Below, one piece after another: positions 9,851-21,808 of a stretch of 64,000 nt of DNA. Numbering within the stretch: position 1 is the first letter of the stretch; each line of letters opens with the position of its first letter. Below the pieces are notes generated by a model. It was given only the letters and a program-made list of their open reading frames with translations. It did not search any database and was not told the origin of the DNA. A program made the translations under genes and the position numbers. Location of the stretch: contig CM077826.1 in the NCBI GenBank assembly GCA_039720395.1, positions 25,190,430-25,254,429 of the forward strand, in the 5' to 3' direction. The DNA is from Liquidambar formosana (taxonomy: Eukaryota > Streptophyta > Magnoliopsida > Saxifragales > Altingiaceae).

Positions 9851-9981
9851 TGCCCTCTCTTTTTGAATTCCATCTCTTTCCCCCCGAAATTGCCTCTTAC
9901 CTTATACAGCCCCCACGCTGACAGCTGCTCAGTGGCGGCTGGGAAACCCTAGAAACCCCCGAATTAAACCCTAATCCCCGC

Positions 9982-9989
9982 CTATAAAT
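9982..9989 (+). promoter_or_regulatory. TATA box of the Tat LTR
   Basis: CTATAAAT lies in a GC-richer context (CCCCGCCTATAAATACC). Transcription should start roughly 30 bp downstream, near 10015. Confidence 0.75.
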
Positions 9990-10480
9990 ACCCTGCTTTC
10001 ATTCAAGAGAGGGGATCGGATTTTGGCTACCAAATGACCACTCTAAAAAACCCGATATTGGCGGCTGTGTCTACAGGAAGTCCGGAGAGTAGGATTGACG
10101 AAGGAACCGCTGTTACTGCCCGCCCTGAGGGTAACGGTTCTTAACCCTCAATTTCGTTTTCCTTCAATGATTTGATGATATTATTTAGGATATTGCATGA
10201 AATGTACATCTTATGCATCTTTTCATTTATTGCCTGAATACATGATGCATTTAGACTCAACATAAATTCATTTCTGCGTTCATAGATCTAAAATAGGTCC
10301 TCTGGCATTTCTTTTGTATACGTTGTATCTCGACATTTAGATCTAGATTGTTTTTCTTATGTTTTCAAAGCATGTTTAGATGGTTTCTGTACATACCCTG
10401 ATCATTCGTAGTGTCACACAGGTATGATAATTGCACAATAGGTTTAGATTTGCATTTTCGCATGGATTTCATTTAGGGTA

Positions 10481-10515
10481 TGCACGTACGTGCCTCCAAT
10501 ATGCACGTACGTGCA
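10481..10515. promoter_or_regulatory. Palindrome pair in the LTR transcribed region
   Basis: Two TGCACGTACGTGC units have centres at 10487.5 and 10508.5, 21 bp apart, about 490 bp downstream of the TATA box. Confidence 0.72.
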
Positions 10516-11085
10516 TGACCTTATTTTTTTCAGTTTAATCTTCTTTTCTCTCTTACAGGCAGTACAGGCAGTGTAAGTTCTCCGTTGATTTCACCCCCTT
10601 TCTCTTATATGTGTGTATATGCTCAAATATTTCTCTTTAAATCCTTTTTATCTTTCATCATTGCATGCCTTTATTTGATTTTACCTAATTGTCTGCATAG
10701 TGGTCAAGTTTGATTAAACCCTTTTTAATTAAAGCCAATAAGTGTATGTGAGGCCAGATTTTAGCCGGGCGCAGACGGGTGCCTAACACCTTCCCGTCCG
10801 CGTACCTTAGCTCCGAACCTTGATTCTTTGGGTGATGACGAGTTGGGCCCTTGCTAGGGGTCAATCGGTTCCCGAGGCCAAAATCGGGTGGCGATTCCCT
10901 CTCCGCCCTAACCGTCCGCGGTTAGTGGCGTACTCCCGAGCCGACGTGGTGAAAGGACACGGCGCTCACACAATGTAATGTAATATTGTTGTGAAAATTT
11001 GTTTTTTTTTTTTTTTTTTGGTATTAATTGTTTTCATTCCCATTACTATATTATGAATTGTGAAGTTGGGGCATCCAAGTTCGCA

Positions 11086-11768
11086 ATGGCTCCTTCATCA
11101 TCTCAGCGACGTCATTCATAGAAGATATCTTCTCAGTCTTCTACGGTACCATCATTGCCATCATCAAGCGTAGTTCTATCCCTATCACATTCTATGCCAT
11201 CATCAACTCAGCAATTAGGGAACTCATCCATAATGCAACCAGCTACATGCCCATTTCCATCACATGTCTGTCGTCCACGTCTCGCATCATCAGGTTGTAT
11301 CATAGTTTATAGTATACTATCTCAATCTCTACCATTTATATTCATATTTCATGTTAATTAGCATTTAATTTATTGCCATTGTATTAATTATTAGATTATT
11401 AGATTGCTAAAATTGAAGCAAAAGAAGATTGAGTTTTGTCTAGCAGTGAAAGGGACATGATATTCCAGTCAGTTGTGGCTAAAAAATCAAGCTATACTCA
11501 TGGACGAGGCTACATAGGGAAGCCTCCTACTTCTGCAGAGCGGGTATGTGCTGAGCTTCAAGAGGCATTGAGAAAATTGGAAAAAGAACGGGAAGAGAGG
11601 GAGGCCGAACGTGTTGAGAGGGAATCAGCATTAGCAGCAGCAATTGCAGCAGAGCGTGCAAATAGGGAGGCTGAAGTAGAGGCAATGCGTGTTGAGAGGG
11701 AATCAGCACTAGCAGCAGCAATTGCAGCAGAGCGTGCAAATAGGGAGGTTAAAATAGAGGCCATGTGA
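11086..11768 (+). pseudogene. CACTA ORF1 remnant (Transposase_24-like, internally deleted)
   Basis: A start, MAPSSSQRRHS, at 11086 runs into TAG at 11119-11121. The same frame then stays open to 11361 and is Ser-rich. A second piece, 11436-11768, reads SSSERDMIFQSVVAKKSSYT, then RGYIGKPPTSAERV, the C-terminal motif of plant CACTA Transposase_24 proteins. A coiled-coil segment follows, made of a 78-bp tandem duplication (11613-11690 and 11691-11768). The central transposase region is missing between the pieces. Confidence 0.65.
11613..11768 (+). repeat. 78-bp tandem duplication coding a coiled-coil repeat
   Basis: Two copies begin GTTGAGAGGGAATCAGCA at 11613 and GTTGAGAGGGAATCAGCA-like at 11691. 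Each encodes 26 residues containing ALAAAIAAERANRE. The duplication is in frame. Confidence 0.9.
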
Positions 11769-14700
11769 CAAGCTGTGCAACAGGAGTTCATGTTGATGCT
11801 AGCCAATCATTCTCAGGTACACTAAACTTTTATTTTAGTTCCATTGTTAACATGAAGCATGATTCTTGTTGCAAGAACTGGAAATAAGAGTATGCAGCAG
11901 TAATTTTTTTTTCCACCCTTTTCTGAAGATTTATTAATGTGCATGCCATGTTTTAGAATCCTGTGAGAATTGATACTACCTACTGGAAGTCATTGTTATA
12001 TTGATTGTTTTGAAGAAATTTCATTCCATGATATGTTACTAGGTTTCTTCTTCTTATTTTAATATCACTTTTTTTGGACTTTGAAGATATGACCTTTGTA
12101 TGTGGATACAGAGGTGTTAGCTAAGTAGGCTGTTTGAGCTTTGTAAATTTTGTAAAATCTCCAGGGAGGAAGTAGGGGAAAGGGGCAATAAGTTTGCTGC
12201 GTTGGCTAGGAGAGGTTTTGTTGACTTGCATTGGGACTCCCCTACTTTCTATCCATAATTTGTTCTTTGTTTCTGATATTTGGTTTATGAAATTCTTATC
12301 TGGTGAAAATGGCTATCACAGCTGTGTGAAATTAATAATAGACAATGAATTTTTTTTTTTTTTTTTTTTTTTTTTTGTCATTGTTGTTCCCTATAGCATT
12401 TTAATTATTTTTTCAAAGCATTTTGACTGCTGCTGTTCGGCAATAATGCCATAGCCATAGTTATGCCTAAAAAATTAGATTCTAGACAAAATTATACGAT
12501 ATTTATAGAAGTTTATTGAAATGTATATCTATTTATTGTTTAGAAAGATATTTACTGTAGTTTCTTTCGATTTTCATTCAACAATAAAAAGGACAATCAT
12601 TGTGCTATTATTTCCAAATGTGGCAGTGCTGCATCAGGGGAGCTGTTAAGAACTAATTAGAGTAGTGTAGTGGGAGTTTTGTAGAGAGGCAACAAAAAAG
12701 TAAGAAAAATAGGCAATCTGCCATCTAGACAATAGGGAGTTGGACATCTCACCTTAATTTACAGGGGATTAATTTGATATATATAGGTCTAATGCATCCC
12801 AATTGGTTAGAATGTGTCATGTTTGCCATCAGACATTGGATGGTTAGCCTTTCTTTTTTATTTATTTATTTTTTTATGCTGGACTTTTGATTAAGATGCA
12901 TGTTTTGCATTCGTATAATATGATTTAGTGACTACTATCAAGTGCAATTATATGATTCAACACAAGTGAAATATGTCAAACTGGACTATTTGTTGTTTGT
13001 TGCTACCATGTTTGAGTGTTTCAATTGTTTTCTAGTCGTCATTGCATATATTTTCACTTGAAATTTACTTAAAATGAGTGAGCTGTATATTTTGTTTTGG
13101 CTTTTTACTCAATTAGATTAGATGTACATATATACTACTTTGTCATTGTTTACTTGCCAAGAAAACTAACATAAACATACTAAATGTTTCAAAAGTGACA
13201 TTATGTATGATCTAAACTTTATTAGTTCAAGGAACATCCTAACTATGCCAAAAGGTATAAAATTTGTGTGTTATTGATTGATTGGTATCATTATGGCAGA
13301 GATTCTCCAGATGTTACTGTTGGTAAACTCACATGTTTAACCACCATGACACAAATTGCTAAACATATGAGTTTAATCACCATGATTGTTTCAAACATTT
13401 GTACAGAAATAATAGTGAGGTAATAGCCAAAAGGTATAGTAATACTGATAGGCTGTTGATCTGAAATAAATCATCTCTACCCATTGAACTGATGTGCTAT
13501 TATTTTCAAGTGACATTACCATATCAGGGGAGTTGTATAGAAATAATAGTGAGGTAAAGAAAATTAGGAAAAATATATTGTTTGTCATTAAACACTAGGC
13601 AGTTGGACATCTTAGTTAATATACATGGATTTGATTCAGGTTTAATGAATCCTAGTTTATCTTAGCTGTGTTGGAATGTAGTCGAGTTTCCCATCAAACA
13701 TTGGGAGTTAGCTTCATTCTATTTTTGTTGTGCTTTTGATTAGTTGTGTTACTAATTAGGATGCATGTCCTCTTTTTATAGCTATAGGAGATGTTTTTAA
13801 TTTAAACTTCTTAAAAAACAAAAAATAATTTGTGTTAATGATGTTTTCCATATTATTTAATTTAATGTTGTTCTAAATCGTTTTGACTGTTGTTATTTGG
13901 CTATAATGCCACTACCTTGTGTTAACATTGACAAAGTCCCTTTTTCCCCCCCAGAAATTTGTTTTTGAATACATATTAGAATGTAGCCAAATGTTTCTAC
14001 TTGTTGGACTCTTGATGTTGATTAATGTGCTCAATTGCAATTATATCGTTTAACGCAAGTGAACCATGTTGCTTAATTGAGAGTAGGCTATTTATTGTTT
14101 GTTACTACCATGTTTACTTAAAGAACTTTCAGATTTATCATGGTTTGTCTTGTTTAATGTTTATTTTCATGGTGGTTTTGTTTACTTTCCCAAGGTTTTC
14201 TTAGAGGAGTGAATTGTCACCAAATGTTGCATACTTAGGAAAGTTCTTGTGCTAAATTTTGCATTACCTTTATACCTATTGCAATGGTTGTTCTGTTTCC
14301 TTAGATGCTTATTATATATTCATGGCAAGGAGCCTGGACAATTATAAGTACATTTGACAACTGTAATTGTTGGTGAAAATTTTTAGTTATCTTCAGGATG
14401 ATGGCTACCACCAGCCTTGTCTCCTCCTTTGCAAGGGAAGGAAAAGGGTTTAACCTCGCGAACTCTCAAAATAAAAGGCTTGCATGATGTACTTGCCTAG
14501 TGCACCCCCCCCCCCAAAAAAAAGAAAAAAAAAAGGGAAAGAAAAGCAAAATAGAAAGAAAAGAGGATGGTGGCTTCAAGTGATGGGAACCATCTACACC
14601 AGCACAACTTACACATCGGACTATCTTGCATCTTTTGTGGTGCCAGAGGGCTTAAGCAGCAGCCCACCTTATTTATTTAGGGTGTGAGATGCCATGAGCC

Positions 14701-14800
14701 TCCAATGTCCAAAGAGGAGCTTGGCTATATTTTAGCACAAGTTGTTCTCCACAAGTCTAACAAATTCATTAAAATATATCTTGACTGAAACAAAGTCTTT
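11769..14800. other. Non-coding CACTA interior with an old ~0.9-1.1 kb internal duplication
   Basis: I see no gene. Blocks near 12400-12990 recur diverged near 13526-14110. Examples are a CAGGGGAGYTGT block at 12636 and 13525, an AATGCCA block after TTTTGACTG at about 12420 and 13880, and an AGTGAA block at about 12965 and 14058. Homopolymer runs sit at 12350-12377 and 14504-14540. Confidence 0.6.
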
Positions 14801-16900
14801 TGTAGGAGATGTCATTGAAATGGCTTACAAAATCAATTAGTCTTTGGATTGCACGGATTGAACTTTTGAATTTAATTGATGATGTTCATTTTTGTAGGGT
14901 GGCAACCATGCTAGTTCGTAATGGATTCATGGTTAGATTGCACTTTTGAAGCACAATGTGGAAACTTTTTGACATTTTTGTTGACTATACATTAAACATA
15001 TTTAGAAACGGCTTTATATTAGCCACAATATTGTATAGGTAATTCCCTTCTCTCTCAAGAACTCTATAAGTGTTACCCCTATCATTTAAACATAGCATCC
15101 ATGCATTCTTATATTGTATACCCTTGATTTTAGTTGATTGAAGAGCTTTTGTGATACCTATTTAATTACTTGTAAATACATGAAGATTTAATGTAGTTGA
15201 TTTTAATTAGTGGGACAGGGTTGTTTTGCTTAGTAAAATATAGGCAATGAATCGATGCCCCCTATTACCTTAAGTGAATTACTATTTTGGAATCCATTTG
15301 TGTAATTGATCTAAATTGCATGTCTTACATGACTAAAATATAGTCTTTAATTTGTAGGAGATGTTATTGATATGGCTTACAAAATCAATTGTCCTTGGCT
15401 TGCATATATGAGCAAATAAAAAGACCTCTACTCTATTCTTTAAATTGGTTATCCTCCTTGATGTTCATTTTATGCCTTCATATATGTTTATTCCATTACT
15501 GTAATGATTAAAGAAGACTTAAACCTTAATGCGTGGAAAGACCCAAAACACATGAATACCCTTAAAAATTTATTTACATAGGTTTTAAAAGAAAGAAAGA
15601 ATACCCACACCCTTGTCAAGTCATGCCATCATGTTGACACAAGTTACTCCAAATTGGAGTAAGGAACCCGTGTAATATAGGCTAAAACCAACATTTTTTT
15701 TACAATATGATACATGCTGCATATAAAACTCAAATAAATAAAACTATAGTTTAGTTGGATACACAAATTATAATACATGCTGCATATAAAACTCAAATAA
15801 ATAAAACTAAAACTAAAAAGTTCAATTACCTATTAAACCAAAAAAAAAAAAGTTTCCTACCCAATTTAGTCTTTTGATTGCATTAAATAATAATACATGC
15901 TGCATTTCCAGTTTGGATGTTGGCTTTGGGTGTTTAGTTGTGTAGTTCTCTTGTCCACTTTGGGTGTTTTGCTTATTAAACTATAGGCAATGGATTGATG
16001 TCCCTATTACCTTAAGTGAATTACTAATTTGTAATCCATTTGTATAATTGACCTAAATTGCATGTCTTCCATGACTAAAACATAGTCTTTTGTAGGAGAT
16101 GTCATTGAAATGGCTTACAAAATCAATTAGTCTTTTGATTGAATCGATTAAACTTTTGAATCTAATTGACGATGTTAATTTTTGTAGGGCGGCAACCATG
16201 CTGGTTCGTAATGGATTCATTTTTGGATTGCACTTTTGAGCTCAACATGGCAACTTTTTGACATTTTTGTTGACTACGCATTAAACATGTTTAGAAACAG
16301 CTTTATATTAGCTACAATATTGTATAGGTGCTTCCCTTCTCTCTCAAGAACTCTATAAGTGTTATCCCTATATATCATTTAAACATAGCATCCATCCATT
16401 CTTATATTGTATACCTTTGGTTTTAGTTGATTAAAGGGCTTTTGTGGTACTTATTTAGTTACTTGTAAATACATAAAGATTCAACGTAGTTGATCTCAAT
16501 TAGTGGGACAAGATTGTTTTGCTAGTAAACTATAGGCAATGGATCGATGCCCCTATTACCTTAAGTGAATTATACTTTGGAATCCATTTGTGTAATTTAT
16601 CTAAATTGCATGTCTTACATGATTGAAATATAGTCTTTAATTTGTAGGAGATGTCATTGATATGGCTTTCAAAATCAATTAGTCTTTTGATTACATCAAT
16701 TGAACTTTTGAATCTAATTAATGTTGTTCATTTTTGTAAGTAACAACCATGCTGGGTCGTAATGGATTCATGGTTGGATTGCACTTTTGAAGCTCAACGT
16801 GGAAACTTGCTATATGTTGATGAAAAAAGTGGCAACTTTTTGACATTTTTGTTGACTATAAATTAAACATGTCTGGAAACAGTTTTATATTAGCTACAAT
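14801..16900. repeat. Tandem array of ~552-bp monomers inside the CACTA element
   Basis: A landmark, TGTAGGAGATGTCATTGA, recurs at 14801, 15353, 16091 and 16643. Spacings are 552, 738 and 552, and alternate copies are exactly 1290 bp apart. Linked landmarks (GGCAACCATGCT, TATAGGCAATG, TTAAACAT) recur in the same order. The second monomer is disturbed by other sequence at about 15420-15960, which holds its own short repeat (ATACATGCTGCATATAAA at 15707 and 15772, partly at 15892). Confidence 0.85.
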
Positions 16901-17154
16901 ATTGTATACATTGCATTCCTTTTTTAATATGAAGAAGGTTCTTATATTCTCTATGTTGTATCATTTTTTTTTGGATATGAAATTGTTTTGGGATTTATTA
17001 GCTTTTTGAAATATATTGTTTTGTAGTGAGAAACAGGTATTGCATAATAGCAAATTCGATCAATAATTATAATTTTAGGGAAAAAATAGCATATTTCTAC
17101 GATTTTGATAGATTTGTTGAGCAAAAAAAGTAAATTATAAAAAAAAAATTAGTG

Positions 17155-17569
17155 TTGCAATACAAATTTATTGCAACAACATAGTTTGATGCAATAACTT
17201 ATTGCAACGACAATTATTGTCGCAATGAAAGTGCTATTGCAACAACACAATTTGATGCAATAACCTATTGCAACAACACATATTGTTGCAATGATAATTG
17301 AGCAGGTTAGTTAGGACATTAATTGCAACAACAGTGTCGTTGCAATAGATACGTATTGCAACGGCTTTAAATTTATTGCAACGACAAGGTCGTGGCATTA
17401 TATTGGACTTATTGCAACTGACTTTTGCTGTTGCAATAACTTATTGCCTCAGAGTTTATTGCAACGCCTCGCATCGACCTAGTTGTCGTTGCAATAAGTA
17501 CTTATTGCAACGATTTCTCTGTTGTTGCAACGATATGTGCCATTGCAATAGACCAATTTTCTTGAAGTG
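17155..17569. repeat. CACTA subterminal repeats and right terminal inverted repeat
   Basis: Around twenty copies of a TTGCAAC or TTGCAAT motif in both orientations fill this stretch, ending in CCAATTTTCTTGAAGTG at 17553-17569. Subterminal motif arrays are where CACTA transposition proteins bind. Confidence 0.75.
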
Positions 17570-17711
17570 TATTTGGCCTATATATTATTTTGAATACAAA
17601 TGCATGTACTGTGTGTGAGAATAATTGAATATTATTTATTGTATAGGAATTGGATTTCCTACTACTGTTCGCTCATCCCCAATATATTTTGGGGTAATCA
17701 TTAGTGGAGGC

Positions 17712-18320
17712 ACGTATTGGATAGTTTCTAGTCATGGAGAAATAGAGTTAAAATGGTTGCTTTGCTAGAAGGGTAGGAAATTATAAGCATAGTTATAAAA
17801 AATAAAAATAAAAATGAAAAACAAATGAAAAAAGTATGTTGGTATGGCTCTTTTTTCTTTCTTCTTCTTCTTTTATTTTTATTTTCTATTTCATCTTCAC
17901 TCTTTGTGTAAAAGAAATATTTTTTTTTTTTAGTCTTTTGCTTGCCTGCATTGTGATTTTGCTTTAGTGATAACAACTTTTCCATGTGTGTATATGTGTG
18001 TATTTATATTTATATGATAGCTTAGTTATGTTTATTGAGAAAGGAGCATTTGATAGCATTGAAAATTAAGTAATCATACAATGCTTTCAAAAGAAAGGAC
18101 CTTATCAAGAATAATTGTAAATGTATTCAATTGAAATATAGTTCATCAAATAGTAATGGATTATAAATTTTTGTAATTTTATTTATTTTAAAATAAAAAT
18201 ATATGTAAAAAATTCTTAAATAAAAGCATACATATTTAATTTTTAAATTAGGAAAAAGTAATAACAATTAACCAACTAACATTCGTCTCACCTCGCTCAA
18301 AATCTTGGCTTCGCCTCTAG
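17712..18320. mobile_element. hAT-like element, truncated copy
   Basis: This stretch is closely similar to 19905-20546 (shared blocks TATTGGATAGTT, AGAGTTAAAATGG, ATAGCTTAGTTATG), ending in CTTGGCTTCGCCTC at about 18303-18316. The left end found in the other copy is missing. No coding sequence is visible. Confidence 0.65.
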
Positions 18321-18960
18321 TTAGAAGGAATGCTAATCACGGTGGTCAAACCATCATCACCTCAGCTGGCCGCCACTATGAGTAGCCCTCCTCTACACGT
18401 TATTGTTTCCAGCAAAAAAGTCATGGTGCACAGTTCCATTATTGAGTTGTAAAAGTCATTGACATGTTCAGGGAGGGAGCGTAGTTGTAACAGATGCTTC
18501 CTCCGGACCCGTTCCTTTTTTATTAACATTTTTTTTTTTTTGGAATGTTCTTATTATTGTCCCATTTAAACTTTAAAGGGTCAATAGCTTTTTAGAATTT
18601 ATTTCCTAAAATACCCCTTCATGAATATATATCTATATATATATATTTTAATGTTTTATACCTTTTAGTATGTTAAAATATTTATATTGAAGCGAAAGTA
18701 TTTAAAATATTTTTCTAAAAAACATGAATTTTCAAAAATACAATTAAATAGCAACAAAGGGAAAGTACAAAAAAGCGTCCCTCTAGATGACTCGACTTAC
18801 AATTTATTGAGGGAAGAAAAGAAAAGCTAACACAACTGCCTCCCAAGGCATAGAATTTGAACTAATTTGAATTTCAATTATGTAAATCAAATACTCCGTA
18901 ATGAAATATCATGTGAGTTTGATCATACAAGTTGGTCAAAATTTAATATTTTATTTGATA
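18321..18960. other. No recognisable feature
   Basis: AT-rich sequence with poly-T at 18531-18541. No gene or repeat unit recognised. Confidence 0.4.
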
Positions 18961-19756
18961 GATTAAAATTCTTCTTCATCAAAGTGGCGTAAGAGGATCA
19001 AACACATTGCAAGTAACTAGAGGTTTATAACCGATAATTGGATGGGGTTTTTGCAAGACAAGATTTTCTTCCATTGAGATTTTTTTTAAAAAAAAAAAAA
19101 AAAGTTCAATTATCGAATTTCTTTAATAATTTCCAAGCGATAAAAGTGGCGGGAGAGGCTGAGCAATTGTGATAGACTGATAGCTACCGACACTTTCTTG
19201 ACTTAGTACTTGTTCTGTTATGGAGTATGATTTTTTCTCTTGGCGGGAAAATGTCATATTAGGGGTTTTTGCTAAACTAATACCCAAGAAGGATTTCTGA
19301 CTATTGACTTGCAACAAACTGACTACTAACTTTATTACAAACTAGTATTCCCTCTATTCTACATTGACTGCCATGTTTGGAAAACATAATTTTTCTAGAA
19401 ATCCCTCATGCTTTTACACCTACAATTTTGCATTAACGTTCAATTTTGTCTAGTACAAATTATTATTAATTGAGTTATTTTATGGGTAATATTGCCAAAG
19501 ATCAAAACCCTGCTTCTAAGGTCATACATAGTGCATTGACTACCCTGCCCTTTCAAGTTAAAGGGCAAAACTGTAAAAAGCCCTCTTGTACTTCCCACTT
19601 ACTGTCCTCATTTGTGAGATATAAATCAATTTGCTTCTAATTCACACCTTCCTCTCAAATCTGATTCGCGTATACACCTCTACCTAATGAGCACACGAGA
19701 ATCCCGAACGGACTTAGCCATATTGGACCTGAGCTGAAAATGTTTGGAGTCAGCGG

Positions 19757-20546
19757 CAAGGGCGAAGCCACATTAGTGGCAAGTGGGGTATGCGCCTACC
19801 CTCAAAATTTCTAAATTTTTTTCCTTTTCACATTCTATAGCTTTTGGAAGTCATGTGAGTATGACAAGAGATGAGAGAATTCTATACCTTTAAGAGTACA
19901 TTGTATTGGATAGTTCACGTCATGGAGAACTAGAGTTAAAATGGTTGCTTTGCTAGAAGAGTAGGAAATTATAAGCATAGTTATAAAAAAATAATAAAAT
20001 AATTAAAAAAACAAAAAACAAAAAAAACACAAATGAAAAAACGTATAATGGTATGGCTCTTTTTTCTTTCTTTCTTCTTCTTCTTTTATTTTTATTTTCT
20101 ATTTCATCTTGACTCCTTATGCAAAAGGAATAAATTTTTTATTTTTGATTTTTTTATTCTTTTGCTTGCCTGTATAGTGATTTTGCTTGGGTGATGATAA
20201 CTTTTCCATATGTGTGTATGTGTGTATTTATATTTATATGATAGCTTAGTTATGTTTATTGAGAAAGTAGCATTTGATAGTGTTAAAAATAAAGTAATCA
20301 TACTACGCTTTCAAAAGAAGGAACCTTATTGAGAATAATTGTAAATGTATTCAATTGAAATATAGTTCATCAAATAGTAATGGATTATAAATTTTGCAAT
20401 TTCTTTATTTTAAAATAAAAAAAATATATATATATAATTCTTAAATAAAAGCATACATATTTGATTTTTAAATTAGGACAAAGCAGTAACAATCAACTAA
20501 CTAACATTCGCCTCACCTCACTTAAAATCCTAGCTTCGCCTCTCTG
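19757..20546. mobile_element. hAT-like non-autonomous DNA transposon
   Basis: Ends read CAAGGGCGAAGCCA on the left and, inverted, CAGAGAGGCGAAGCTA on the right. Flanking 8-mers GTCAGCGG (19749-19756) and GTCAACGC (20547-20554) agree at 6 of 8 positions, fitting an aged 8-bp hAT duplication. No transposase ORF is present; the interior is AT-rich. A truncated relative lies at 17712-18320. Confidence 0.6.
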
Positions 20547-21612
20547 GTCAACGCTCAAAAAATTTCTTAAATGATTTGTCCGTAACAACTTAGGGGGAAA
20601 AAAAAAAGCATTAATTGCTCTTACCGCTCCCATAAGCTCTCTCTCCATTTTCAGCGAAGACCTACTCTGCCGAAGGCATGGATTTATCCATGAACTTTGT
20701 GATTTCTATATCAGACGAAAACCTATATATAAACACAAACATACCCATAGCAGATTAAAACCTATATACATGTATATAACCATATCACTGGATGACCTGA
20801 GAATTAAAACCTTAAAACAGTAGGGTATTCAAGTGGATGATTCAATCAATTTGACAACATATATATAGATAATATTTTCCCATCTAATAAGTATTTTGAA
20901 AAGCCAAGCACATATTTTTATCTATAATTGTACCATCACTCAACTCACAGGATCTAAAATCTGTCGCTGGGACCTTCACTACAACACCCATCTTAGTCCT
21001 CGGAAAAGAATATGAAGGTGAAAGCAAGACGACGACTGCAAGGGGGTGGGTTGCCAGCATCAAACGCTACTGAAGACAACAACTAATACCACATTTCTCT
21101 CTCTCTCTCTCTTCTATCAAAGATTACTAGTGATGGTGGGCCACTGACGGTGAAATGATCAAAATGCCCTGAGTCGTCACAAGCACAGCGTACAACGCAA
21201 AGTCCAGTGCTCCTAGACGTTGAAGATGATAAATGTTTTTGGCCTTTTTGACTTTCAGAGGGCAGGATGGTCAATGCATTGCATAGGACTGTGGAAACAC
21301 TGTTTTGATCTCTGGCAACGACGCCATCCTTATTTTTTCTATATAATACTAGTAATCGAGCACACACATCTTTTTCAAGTTTTCACACCATCAGTGGAAC
21401 TGCTATGTCAGTTTCTAAGTTTTTTAAACCGCGTGTGTATGTGTGTGTGATAGAGAATTAAGGGAAACAAGTTGTGGTGGGATTTTTAAAGTTGGTAAAA
21501 TTACCTAATTGTCTCTTAGCTTTATTAACTTGTAAGGGTGTTTTAGTATTTCCAAGTGCAATCCAACCACAAAGGGAATTGGATTTATATAGTAGTATAG
21601 ATAATAAGCAAT
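20547..21612. other. No recognisable gene
   Basis: Unassigned sequence with a (CT)n run at about 21095-21114. ORFs at 21083-21367 and 21220-21450 overlap on opposite strands and have no recognisable features. Confidence 0.4.
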
Positions 21613-21808
21613 AGGGTAAATTGCAGATAACCCTGAAGTATGGGGTCGGTATAAAACCCTCTGATGTTCAAAATCAAGTAATGTCCCCATAGCCATTTTA
21701 AAAATTGCTTTATTTTGATCATTTGAGGTGGACATTGCTTGATTTTGAATATCAAAGGGGTTTTTTGCTGACCCTATACTTCAAGGGGAGTTATCTGCAA
21801 TTTACCCT
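21613..21808. mobile_element. 196-bp MITE with long inverted repeats and TA flanks
   Basis: The left arm, GGGTAAATTGCAGATAACCC, is mirrored on the right by TGCAATTTACCC after GTTATC; the arms run about 50 bp. TA lies just outside each GGGTAAATTGCA end, fitting a TA target duplication of Tc1/mariner type. It has no coding sequence. Confidence 0.7.

Larger units (their letters stand above)
1..10972 (+). mobile_element. Tat-lineage Ty3/gypsy retrotransposon, 3' part, with 3' LTR
   Basis: This is the downstream part of a long LTR retrotransposon; the 5' LTR, gag and protease lie outside the window. In order it has pol (3-3566), two antisense spliced genes (5056-3796 and 8218-5580), a tandem array (about 8540-9395), a polypurine tract (9633-9648) and a 3' LTR (9649 to about 10972). 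Two features place it in the Tat lineage: a second, archaeal-type RNase H after the Ty3-type one, and extra antisense genes between pol and the 3' LTR. Both are described for plant Tat elements. Sequence to the right of the LTR is CACTA transposon, so the element probably inserted into a CACTA copy. The TSD cannot be tested without the left end. Confidence 0.88.
9649..10972 (+). repeat. 3' LTR of the Tat element
   Basis: The LTR starts TGTTAACACC right after the polypurine tract and ends near CGGCGCTCACACA at 10970-10972; the exact last base is uncertain because the 5' LTR is not in view. A TATA box (CCTATAAATACC) lies at 9982-9989, dividing a U3 of about 350 bp from a long R-U5. Palindrome clusters occur in U3 (9795-9850) and downstream of the TATA box (10481-10515). 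CACTA sequence resumes immediately after. Confidence 0.82.
10973..17569 (+). mobile_element. CACTA (En/Spm) DNA transposon, right part, split by the Tat element
   Basis: The right end is recognisable: CTTGAAGTG at 17561-17569 is the inverted form of a CACTTCAAG terminus, and about 400 bp before it are dense TTGCAAC-type subterminal repeats, the usual CACTA arrangement. Inside are remnants of a Transposase_24-like gene (11086-11768) and long AT-rich non-coding repeats. The left end is not in the window; the Tat element interrupts this copy at 10972/10973. Internal repeats at 12.4-14.1 kb and a tandem array at 14.8-16.9 kb show repeated internal duplication. Confidence 0.75.

Noticed and set aside
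4317..10515. Regularly spaced palindromic repeats resembling a CRISPR array
   Set aside because: The setting is a plant retrotransposon, repeats are only 14 bp with 7-bp gaps, clusters have 2-4 units and there are no cas genes.
17370..17618. 80-codon ORF in the CACTA subterminal region
   Set aside because: It is made of the TTGCAAC repeats and crosses the element end.
21083..21450. Overlapping opposite-strand ORFs of 94 and 76 codons
   Set aside because: Neither has a domain or codon-use signal that I can see, and they exclude each other.
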